Assembly: GCA_038745625.1 (NCBI GenBank)
Contig: JBCDLG010000153.1
Span: 1 to 5,585, forward strand
Origin: Parvularcula sp038745625
Lineage (GTDB): Bacteria > Pseudomonadota > Alphaproteobacteria > Caulobacterales > Parvularculaceae
Direction: 5' to 3'
Length of the DNA stretch: 5,585 nt
Of this stretch, positions 1 to 5,101 are shown in pieces; the first letter of the stretch is position 1, and every line of letters starts with the position of its first letter. Under the pieces are notes generated by a model that saw nothing but the letters and a program-made list of their open reading frames with translations, was not told the origin of the DNA and searched no databases. Both the position numbers and the translations under genes were made by a program.

Positions 1-1172
1 CCGATGGCGTCCGGGTGGCGCGCGGCGAGCTTCACCACGACCTCATCCGTTGTTTGCTCTCTTCCGAGAAGGCTGCCGCCGCCGATAACCTCGACACTTG
101 TTTCGGTGAGGGGAGGCAGGTTTGCCGACCGAAGGCGCGCCTCGGTCCGGGCGATCACGTCGCTGGCAAAGGCTCGCGCTTTGTCAACCGCATCAAAGCC
201 GTAAAAGGTCGGGGTGATGCCCGCACGCCAGCCATCCGCATAGGTTGCGCACACTTTGTAGGTGGGCGGAGCAGCTCGTCCTTTGGCGCCTGATACGCGG
301 ACGCGGTCATCGTCAATGGCCTCGACCTTAATATCGCGAAAGTCGCAAGTGACGTCCGGTAAGAGATAGGCGCCTGGATCGCCGATCTCGTAGACGATCT
401 GCTCAGAGACCGTCCCGACACTGACGAGACCGCCGGAACCCTCGGGCTTGGTGATGACGGCGCTGCCATCGGCTGCGACCTCGGCAATCGGGTAGCCGAT
501 CTCAGCCCGGTTGGTGACATGGCGCCAGTCGGTGAAGTTCCCGCCGGTGGCTTGCGGTCCGCATTCGAGGACGTGACCCACAAGGCTTCCCGCTGCAAGG
601 AGGTCCCAATCTTGAGCCCCCCAGCCATAATGCGCGATCAAAGCGCCGAGCGTCACGGCGCTGTCAACGCAGCGGCCCGTCACCACGATATCGGCGCCCT
701 GTCGCAAGGCCTTCGCGATGGGGAACGCGCCAAGATAAGCGTTCATGCTGGCAAGCCGGTCGACCGCCGGGAAGCTCTCGCCACTGAACATTTCCCGGTG
801 GTCGGCACCAGCCACCTCCGCGGCCTTCGGCATCAGGTCATCGCCCGTGACAACCGCAACACGCAAAGAAAGACCGGCTTTGGCGATTAGAGCCCGAAGT
901 GCAGCCGCGCACGCCACTGGGTTCACGCCGCCCGCATTGCTGATCACCTTGGTGCCCGACGCGGCGATCTCAGCCAGATGCGGCTTCATCGCGGCAGTGA
1001 TGAAATCGGTGGCAAAACCCGCCTCGGGGTCCTTCGCTTTGGCACGCGCCAGCAGGCTCATCGTGATCTCAGCCAAGTAGTCATAGACCAGGACATCGAC
1101 ACCAGCGGCGAGCAGCTGCGGCGTCGCCATGGCGCTCTCACCCCAATACCCGCTCGCTCCGCCAATCCTCAT
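1..1172 (-). CDS. AtuA-family (DUF1446) protein, C-terminus cut off by window edge
   Basis: The 390 visible residues read without a stop to the left edge, so the C-terminus is missing. The N-terminus RIGGASGYWGES, the DYLAE segment at 31-35, AKDPEAGFATDF at 46-57, SNAGGVNP at 78-85, TGRCVDSAVTLG at 165-175, ECGPQATGGNFTDW at 213-226 and KPEGSGGLVSVGTVSEQ at 252-268 are the hallmark blocks of the AtuA/DUF1446 family as I know it. Members are cytoplasmic and linked by gene context to acyl-CoA breakdown. AtuA itself belongs to the Pseudomonas acyclic-terpene (citronellol/geraniol) cluster, but its reaction is not settled and many homologues lie outside terpene loci. The start is well fixed: an in-frame TGA lies nine codons upstream, no other start codon lies between, and AAAAAGGA sits 8 nt before the ATG. 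It is divergent from an acyl-CoA dehydrogenase, which fits a catabolic role. Family is confident; substrate is not. Confidence 0.93.
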   Translation of the reverse strand, partial: MRIGGASGYWGESAMATPQLLAAGVDVLVYDYLAEITMSLLARAKAKDPEAGFATDFITAAMKPHLAEIAASGTKVISNAGGVNPVACAAALRALIAKAGLSLRVAVVTGDDLMPKAAEVAGADHREMFSGESFPAVDRLASMNAYLGAFPIAKALRQGADIVVTGRCVDSAVTLGALIAHYGWGAQDWDLLAAGSLVGHVLECGPQATGGNFTDWRHVTNRAEIGYPIAEVAADGSAVITKPEGSGGLVSVGTVSEQIVYEIGDPGAYLLPDVTCDFRDIKVEAIDDDRVRVSGAKGRAAPPTYKVCATYADGWRAGITPTFYGFDAVDKARAFASDVIARTEARLRSANLPPLTETSVEVIGGGSLLGREQTTDEVVVKLAARHPDAI

Positions 1173-1180
1173 CCGGGCTA

Positions 1181-1188
1181 TCCTTTTT
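1181..1188 (-). promoter_or_regulatory. Ribosome binding site of the AtuA-family gene
   Basis: On the minus strand AAAAAGGA ends 8 nt before the ATG at 1172. This is a good Shine-Dalgarno match at normal spacing, and it supports that start together with the in-frame TGA just upstream (1197-1199). Confidence 0.7.
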
Positions 1189-1191
1189 GAC

Positions 1192-1199
1192 TGACGTCA
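1192..1199. promoter_or_regulatory. Perfect 8-bp palindrome TGACGTCA in the divergent gap
   Basis: TGACGTCA reads the same on both strands. It lies 20 bp before the AtuA-family start and 66 bp before the dehydrogenase start. It could be a small regulator site or part of the minus-strand promoter: TTGCTC (1219-1224) and CATGAC (1196-1201), 17 bp apart, form a weak -35/-10 pair overlapping it. It is short enough to be chance, and no specific regulator is implied. Confidence 0.25.
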
Positions 1200-1225
1200 T
1201 GCCCTTGACCGATGAATTGAGCAAC

Positions 1226-1242
1226 CCTCATATTGTATGAGG
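1226..1242. promoter_or_regulatory. Inverted repeat, candidate TetR operator between divergent genes
   Basis: CCTCATA-TTG-TATGAGG is a perfect 7-bp inverted repeat with a 3-bp centre. It sits in the 93-bp gap between the divergent AtuA-family and acyl-CoA dehydrogenase genes, 24 bp before the dehydrogenase ATG. It contains a -10-like TACAAT on the minus strand (1232-1237) and TATTGT on the plus strand (1231-1236), though neither has a convincing -35 at standard distance. TetR-family repressors bind short palindromes over their target promoters, and a TetR gene lies in the same operon, so this is the natural operator candidate for two-way control. The palindrome is seen directly; its use by this regulator is inferred. 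Confidence 0.45.
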
Positions 1243-1265
1243 CATACTCGAAAGGCAGCTAGGCC

Positions 1266-2423
1266 ATGCTCGATCCCTTCCGAAACGAGGAACGCGAGGC
1301 GTTCCGCGACACCATCCGCCGCTATGTCGATGACAGGCTCCGGCCCAATGCCGACGCGTGGGACGAGGCGGGGGAGATCCCGTGGGAGATCCACGAAGAG
1401 GTCGGCGCGCTGGGAGGTTTCGGCTTCGGCGTGCCGGAGGAGCTTGGCGGTCTTGGTTTCGACGATTGTTTTATGCGGGCGGCCTATATGGAAGAGCTGG
1501 CCCGGGCGGGTGCCGGCGGGATTTCCGCCGCGATCAATGGTCGATCGATTTCGATCGATCCGTTGGCGCGGCTCGCATCACCAGAAATTGCCAGGCGCGT
1601 GGTTCCTGACGTCGTCTCTGGCCGGAAGGGCAGCTCGCTCGGGATCACGGAACCCGGCGGCGGCTCGGATGTCGCCAATATGCAGACCACGGCGCGTCCC
1701 GACGGCAATGGCTGGCGCCTCAACGGATCGAAAACCTTCATCACCGGCGGCATGAAGTCGGACTATTTTGTCATCGGTGCACGGACGGGTGGTGAGGGTC
1801 TTGAAGGCATTTCACTCTTCTTCGTTGAAGCAGATACGGAGGGCTTCACTCGTCAGTCGCTCGATAAGAAGATGGGCTGGTGGTGTTCGGACCAGGCGAC
1901 CCTCTTCTTCGACGACGCTTTTGTCCCCGCCGATGCGCTGATGGGCGAGGTCGATAAGGGCTTCATCGCGATCATGGAGAACTTCAACCTCGAACGGGTT
2001 GGGCTCATCGCGGGGTCCCTTGGCGCGATGAAAGCGATCTACGAAGACGCGCTCGACTGGGCGCAGGAGAGGGTCACTTTCGGCAAACCGCTGATCAAGC
2101 ACCAGGTGATCCGCCATAAATTTGCTGAGATCAGTGCCAGGATCGATTCGACCGAGGCTTACCTCAACCAAATCTGTTGGCAGGTGAACGAGAGCTTCGA
2201 GAAGCGTGCGCCGATGCCGGTGGCAGAGATTTGCAAAGCCAAGTTCTTGACCACCAAGGCGCTCGAATTCGTCGCGTCAGAAGGCATGCAGATCATGGGC
2301 GGCGCGGGCTATCTCCGGGGTAACCGGATCGAGCGGACCTATCGCGAGGTGAAAGTGATGGCGATTGGCGGCGGCTCGGAAGAGATCATGCGTGACCTCG
2401 CCGTCCGGCAAATGGGGCTCTAG
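1266..2423 (+). CDS. Acyl-CoA dehydrogenase
   Basis: This 385-aa protein is the usual length for a soluble FAD-dependent acyl-CoA dehydrogenase, which makes the 2,3-enoyl-CoA and passes electrons to electron-transfer flavoprotein. It shows the N-terminal helical domain (about 5-118), signature GITEPGGGSDV (126-136), GSKTFITGG (154-162) in the beta domain, RVTFG (269-273) for FAD contact, and MQIMGGAGY (341-349) in the C-terminal helical domain. The site that carries the catalytic Glu in medium/short-chain enzymes reads IGGGSEE (367-373), with Gly in that place. NLERVG (241-246) matches the helix that holds the base in isovaleryl- and long-chain enzymes, so Glu243 is the likely base. That hints at a branched or longer acyl-CoA substrate, for example one related to citronellyl-CoA, but does not prove it. 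An in-frame TAG two codons upstream fixes the ATG, and AAAGG lies 10 nt before it. A TetR gene follows after 9 bp. Confidence 0.96.
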   Translation: MLDPFRNEEREAFRDTIRRYVDDRLRPNADAWDEAGEIPWEIHEEVGALGGFGFGVPEELGGLGFDDCFMRAAYMEELARAGAGGISAAINGRSISIDPLARLASPEIARRVVPDVVSGRKGSSLGITEPGGGSDVANMQTTARPDGNGWRLNGSKTFITGGMKSDYFVIGARTGGEGLEGISLFFVEADTEGFTRQSLDKKMGWWCSDQATLFFDDAFVPADALMGEVDKGFIAIMENFNLERVGLIAGSLGAMKAIYEDALDWAQERVTFGKPLIKHQVIRHKFAEISARIDSTEAYLNQICWQVNESFEKRAPMPVAEICKAKFLTTKALEFVASEGMQIMGGAGYLRGNRIERTYREVKVMAIGGGSEEIMRDLAVRQMGL

Positions 2424-2432
2424 CGGTCGTCC

Positions 2433-3128
2433 ATGGGTCAGTCCTTGCAAAAAGCCAATCAGACCAAGCGCGAGCGGATCACCGAGCGCGAAGATGCGAT
2501 CGTGGATGCGGCGCGCGAGGCTTTTCTCGAAGGCGGTCTACGCGGTGCACGGATGGCCGAGATCGCCGAGCGGGCCGGGGTCGCCGAAGGCACGCTCTAT
2601 CTCTATTACAAAAACAAGTCCGACCTCATGCGGGCGGTGGTTGCGCAGCATTGGGACGATCTCACGCGAGCCGCGCATAAAGCTGTCGACGAAGCAGACG
2701 ACGATCCGGTCGCGCAGCTTGAGGCGCTGACGCGGTTCCATCTCAACCTCTTGGTCACCGATTGGCCGCTGCTCGAGCTTTCCTTCTCTCTCACCTATAT
2801 CGAGGGCGATGATCCTCCGTCATCCTACAAACGCCACTATGTGATCGTGCTCGATCGGGTGTTAAGGCGCGGGCAGGACAAGGGCGTCTTTTCTGTTCAG
2901 GCCGACATTCGTGTTTTGCGCGACATGCTGTTCGGCACGCTCGAATACGCGGGCCGTAGCGCGCTCTTGCTCGCCGAGGATAAGCGGCGCGAGCATTGCG
3001 ATCAGTCCATCACGACACTGATGACCGCGATGTTGGCTATCCTTCAGGGCCCTCAAGAGCCAACGCGAAACCCAGACATGATGGACCGGCTGGAGCGCGC
3101 TGTGGAGCGCCTCGAAGCCCTGTCCTAG
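2433..3128 (+). CDS. TetR/AcrR-family transcriptional regulator
   Basis: A 231-aa DNA-binding repressor of normal TetR-family length. After a basic arm (KRERITERED, 12-21), the TetR_N domain spans about 18-70: helix 1 AIVDAAREAFLEGG (22-35), helix-turn-helix MAEIAERAGVAEGTLYLYYK (41-60), then NKSDLMRAVV (61-70), which all match the family pattern. The remaining 160 residues are the helical ligand and dimer domain, too variable to name a ligand. It starts 9 bp after the dehydrogenase stop with only a weak AGCGG 6 nt upstream, so translation probably depends on coupling to the upstream gene. Position suggests it is induced by a CoA ester or free acid of the pathway and represses its own operon and the divergent AtuA-family gene, perhaps through the 1226-1242 repeat; AtuR and other acyl-CoA-pathway TetR repressors set the precedent. 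Confidence 0.93.
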   Translation: MGQSLQKANQTKRERITEREDAIVDAAREAFLEGGLRGARMAEIAERAGVAEGTLYLYYKNKSDLMRAVVAQHWDDLTRAAHKAVDEADDDPVAQLEALTRFHLNLLVTDWPLLELSFSLTYIEGDDPPSSYKRHYVIVLDRVLRRGQDKGVFSVQADIRVLRDMLFGTLEYAGRSALLLAEDKRREHCDQSITTLMTAMLAILQGPQEPTRNPDMMDRLERAVERLEALS

Positions 3129-3148
3129 GCCGCGGGGCGACAACGCAA

Positions 3149-3158
3149 AGGCGCGCCT
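3149..3158. repeat. Perfect 10-bp palindrome AGGCGCGCCT
   Basis: AGGCGCGCCT lies 21 bp after the TetR stop and ahead of the candidate promoter of the next operon. It has no loop and no adjacent T-run, so it is not a convincing intrinsic terminator. No other terminator is visible in this 89-bp gap, and some read-through into the next genes is possible. Confidence 0.25.
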
Positions 3159-3159
3159 C

Positions 3160-3188
3160 TTGCTTATATTATCGATAAACAATAAATG
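3160..3188 (+). promoter_or_regulatory. Candidate sigma-70 promoter before the DUF4386 gene
   Basis: TTGCTT (3160-3165) and TAAATG (3183-3188) are 17 bp apart, the optimal spacing, in a locally AT-rich stretch within GC-rich surroundings. Each hexamer matches the consensus only partly. The spacer holds the perfect palindrome TTATCGATAA (3169-3178), which could be an operator or chance. An alternative -10 is TATATT (3165-3170). The AT-rich patch supports a promoter here, but exact elements are uncertain. Confidence 0.35.
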
Positions 3189-3203
3189 AGATCCATGGCG
3201 GTC

Positions 3204-3210
3204 AAAGGAG
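3204..3210 (+). promoter_or_regulatory. Ribosome binding site that selects a TTG start
   Basis: AAAGGAG ends 7 nt before the TTG at 3218. This is the strongest Shine-Dalgarno match in the window. The frame has no ATG, GTG or TTG between the upstream TAA (3176-3178) and 3218, so this site decides the start of the DUF4386 gene. Confidence 0.75.
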
Positions 3211-3217
3211 CAGGGCG

Positions 3218-3901
3218 TTGGCAGGCATAGACACAGGACGAGGGTTCTCTCGCATCACCGGAGTCGCGTATGCGCTGATCTTTGCACTGGCGATCCATGC
3301 CAATTTCGCGGTCATCGGAGCGTTGCCGTCGGTGAGTGATCCTGAGGCCTTGGCTGCGGCCCTCAGCTCCGGCGATCTCGCCATCAAGACGGCCGTGGCT
3401 GAGCTCCTCGGCGTCATGGTGTGTGACGTTGTCGTCTCGTGGGGTCTCTACCGCGTCTTTTTGCCGACTGGCTCAGCCCTGAATGGCCTCTCGTCGATCT
3501 TCCGGTTGACCTACACAATCGCCTTCATCCCCGTCATCCTTACTCTTCTGAACGCAGAGAAATTGGCGAGCTTGGGCGTCGATCCTGCTTTGGTGGCGAG
3601 CCAGGTGTCCGCCTATCATCAGGGTTTCACCATGACCCTGCTGTTCTTCGGCGTGCATCTGATGCTGCTGGGTTGGGTGATTGCCAGCACGGGGCGCCTG
3701 CCGCGTTTGATAGCGCCGTTGGTCGGGCTTGCGGGCCTCGGTTATGTGCTCGATGCGCTCTTGGTCCTGCTTGCGCCAGAGCTGCGCAGCGCCATTATCG
3801 GTGTTTGGTCGCCCGCGGTGATCCTTGCAGCGCTGGTTGGTGAGGGGCTTTTGACCGTGGTCCTTTTGATCGCCCCGGTCCGCCAGGTCACCGAGAACTG
3901 A
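3218..3901 (+). CDS. DUF4386-family integral membrane protein
   Basis: A 227-aa inner-membrane protein with about six hydrophobic helices: roughly 13-35, 58-80, 92-111, 136-157, 164-186 and 191-220. The family look of DUF4386 is seen in RITGVAYALIFALAIHANF near the N-terminus, the paired VMVCDVVVSWGLYRVF (66-81), FFGVHLMLLGWVIASTGRLP (143-162) and the GLAGLGYVLDALL block (170-182). Length is typical. No catalytic motif is visible, and the family's function is unknown. Translation most likely begins at TTG with AAAGGAG 7 nt upstream. A short frame from ATG 3195 (or 3186) to TAG 3230 overlaps this start. The next gene, also a membrane protein, follows on the same strand after 60 bp, so the two are probably co-transcribed. 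Confidence 0.85.
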   Translation: MAGIDTGRGFSRITGVAYALIFALAIHANFAVIGALPSVSDPEALAAALSSGDLAIKTAVAELLGVMVCDVVVSWGLYRVFLPTGSALNGLSSIFRLTYTIAFIPVILTLLNAEKLASLGVDPALVASQVSAYHQGFTMTLLFFGVHLMLLGWVIASTGRLPRLIAPLVGLAGLGYVLDALLVLLAPELRSAIIGVWSPAVILAALVGEGLLTVVLLIAPVRQVTEN

Positions 3902-3951
3902 CCCCCGTTCGCCTCGACGGCCAAGTCGTGCTACCTGCCATGAAAAGCCTT

Positions 3952-3957
3952 GGGAGG
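3952..3957 (+). promoter_or_regulatory. Ribosome binding site deciding the DUF1499 start
   Basis: GGGAGG lies 4 nt before ATG 3962. The longer reading from TTG 3950 would place this site inside its own first codons, so ATG 3962 is the better start despite the short spacing. Confidence 0.55.
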
Positions 3958-3961
3958 GTTT

Positions 3962-4729
3962 ATGGCTGCTTGGCCGCGTTACGTGACTCTTGCCGGCCTC
4001 TTGGTCGTCTTGGTCTTCTTGGGTCTGATCTACGGCTACCGTTTTGGCATGGTTCCGCTGATGAGTGTTTTCAGCGGTATGCGGACACTGTTTCCGCTTC
4101 TTTTGATTGCTTCGCTTGCGACGGTGGCGGCGTCCGGTGCGCTCTTTTTCAGGCGCTCATTCCTCGCGGCCACAGCGGCGCTCGCGGTGGCGATCTCGGC
4201 CGGTGTTTTTGGCATGGTGCCGCTTTGGATGCGAAGTGAAGGCGCCAAGGTGCCGCCCATCCATGACATCACCACAGACACGATCGACCCGCCGCTCTTC
4301 GTCGATATCGTGCCGCTGCGCGCCGATGCCTCCAACCCGCCGGAGTATGACCGTGGGCAGACGGAGCAGCAGCTGGAAGCCTATCCGCACCTCACCCCGC
4401 TGGTGATGCCGCGACCTTTGCCGGAAGCCTACGCCATCGCCCTTGGTGCTGTGCGTGCTGAAGGTTTGGTCCTGGTGGCCAGCGTACCAGAGGAAGGCCG
4501 GATTGAGGCCTATGCCCGTACACCGCTCTTTGACTTCAAAGATGACGTGGTGATCCGCCTGCGCGATGCTCACGGTGTGGCGACGGTCATTGATATTCGG
4601 TCGAAGTCACGGGTCGGGCGCTCAGATCTTGGCTTTAATGCCCGCCGGATTGAAAGCCTGCTCGAAGCGATGGAGGCCAAAGGTGGCCGCCTGGAGATGG
4701 AGCACACGCCCGTTGGCGACGAGGTCTAG
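3962..4729 (+). CDS. DUF1499-family membrane-anchored protein
   Basis: From ATG 3962 this is a 255-aa protein. Three hydrophobic segments (about 8-30, 42-63 and 66-90) form an N-terminal membrane anchor, followed by a soluble domain at about 95-242. That domain matches DUF1499: YDRGQTEQQLEAYPHLTPLV (129-148), IEAYARTPLFDFKDDVVIRL (181-200) and the signature SRVGRSDLGFNARRIESLL (216-234). The family is common in proteobacteria and has no established activity, and no catalytic residues are obvious. Some homologues are the DUF1499 domain alone, so the three-helix anchor is an added module. It probably forms an operon with the DUF4386 gene 60 bp upstream. An alternative start is TTG 3950, four codons earlier. 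Its TAG stop overlaps, tail to tail, the stop of a small minus-strand gene. Confidence 0.88.
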   Translation: MAAWPRYVTLAGLLVVLVFLGLIYGYRFGMVPLMSVFSGMRTLFPLLLIASLATVAASGALFFRRSFLAATAALAVAISAGVFGMVPLWMRSEGAKVPPIHDITTDTIDPPLFVDIVPLRADASNPPEYDRGQTEQQLEAYPHLTPLVMPRPLPEAYAIALGAVRAEGLVLVASVPEEGRIEAYARTPLFDFKDDVVIRLRDAHGVATVIDIRSKSRVGRSDLGFNARRIESLLEAMEAKGGRLEMEHTPVGDEV

Positions 4730-4941
4730 GACTTCTGTCCGGCGCTCTTGACCATGTCGGTCTCGGCGTCGGACGGACGGCTTCCGTCCTGGCGGCGGGC
4801 ATCTTCGCGCAGGGTCCGAAAGATCTGCTCAGCACGGACAGTCCGCCGGTATTCGGTGGATGCCAGTTGCTCAAGAAGCTCTCGTGTTTTGGACCGTTCG
4901 CTTGTCATACCCCAATCCGACCGAAATTCTTTACGCCCCAT
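4726..4941 (-). CDS. Small charged hypothetical protein, 60-71 aa
   Basis: I do not recognise this protein. From ATG 4941 it has 71 residues; from the internal ATG at 4908 it has 60 (MTSERSKTRELLEQLAS...). The shorter form looks more natural, since the first 11 residues resemble read-through of upstream sequence, but neither start has a good Shine-Dalgarno. The product is highly charged and mostly helix-forming, with no cysteine, signal peptide or membrane segment; the middle (SKTRELLEQLASTEYRRTVR) could be one amphipathic helix. Codon use is like the neighbours, with G/C-rich third positions, which favours a real gene. It lies 160 bp downstream of the PHA synthase on the same strand and ends in a 4-bp stop overlap with the convergent DUF1499 gene. 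It could be a small cytoplasmic accessory or regulatory protein, or a spurious frame. Confidence 0.5.
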   Translation of the reverse strand: MGRKEFRSDWGMTSERSKTRELLEQLASTEYRRTVRAEQIFRTLREDARRQDGSRPSDAETDMVKSAGQKS

Positions 4942-4977
4942 TAATCTTGAGTTCGCTTGGGAACGTTAAGAAAGGGT

Positions 4978-4987
4978 GAAGCGCTTC
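4978..4987. repeat. Perfect 10-bp palindrome GAAGCGCTTC
   Basis: GAAGCGCTTC lies 36 bp before the longer start of the small minus-strand gene, in the gap after the PHA synthase gene. Its location suits an operator of that small gene, but it is short and has no second copy in view. Confidence 0.2.
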
Positions 4988-5066
4988 GTTTGACCTGACA
5001 AGAATGCCGGGTGAAATTTGCCAAAGATGAAACCAGCGGTGATCGATTTTTCTCAAAACCGCCGCC

Positions 5067-5078
5067 GGATGATCATCC
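5067..5078. repeat. Perfect 12-bp palindrome GGATGATCATCC after the PHA synthase stop
   Basis: GGATGATCATCC is fully symmetric and begins 23 bp past the PHA synthase stop in the minus-strand reading direction. A GATC loop with 4-bp arms could form a weak hairpin, followed on the minus strand by a GC-rich patch and TTTT. That is a poor terminator, and protein binding is as likely as RNA folding. Apart from this and the 4978-4987 palindrome I see nothing in the 160-bp gap 4942-5101. Confidence 0.3.
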
Positions 5079-5101
5079 AGCCTTCACATTGATTCTGCTG
5101 A

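Noticed and set aside
155..628. Minus-strand frame of 157 codons
   Set aside because: It overlaps the AtuA-family gene in another frame, is rich in Ser, Arg and Pro, and has no family motifs; it is a GC-rich shadow.
1541..1560. Two copies of the palindrome TCGATCGA separated by TT
   Set aside because: It lies inside the dehydrogenase gene and encodes Ser-Ile-Ser-Ile-Asp; the repeat is explained by codons for that alternating stretch.
1812..2171. Minus-strand frame of 119 codons opposite the dehydrogenase
   Set aside because: The plus strand here encodes conserved dehydrogenase motifs; the opposing frame shows no domain and no ribosome binding site was noted.
3928..4239. Plus-strand frame of 103 codons overlapping the start of the DUF1499 gene
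   Set aside because: It is in another frame from the DUF1499 protein, lacks a good start signal, and its composition is a shadow of the membrane segments.
4157..4573. Minus-strand frame of 138 codons opposite the DUF1499 gene
   Set aside because: Antisense shadow of a gene with clear family signatures; its composition (many His, Arg and Gly) is not protein-like.
5034..5065. GCGGT and ACCGC arms around a T-rich stretch as a possible terminator of the PHA synthase
   Set aside because: A 5-bp stem with a loop of about 17 nt is too weak, and the T-run lies inside the loop rather than after the stem.
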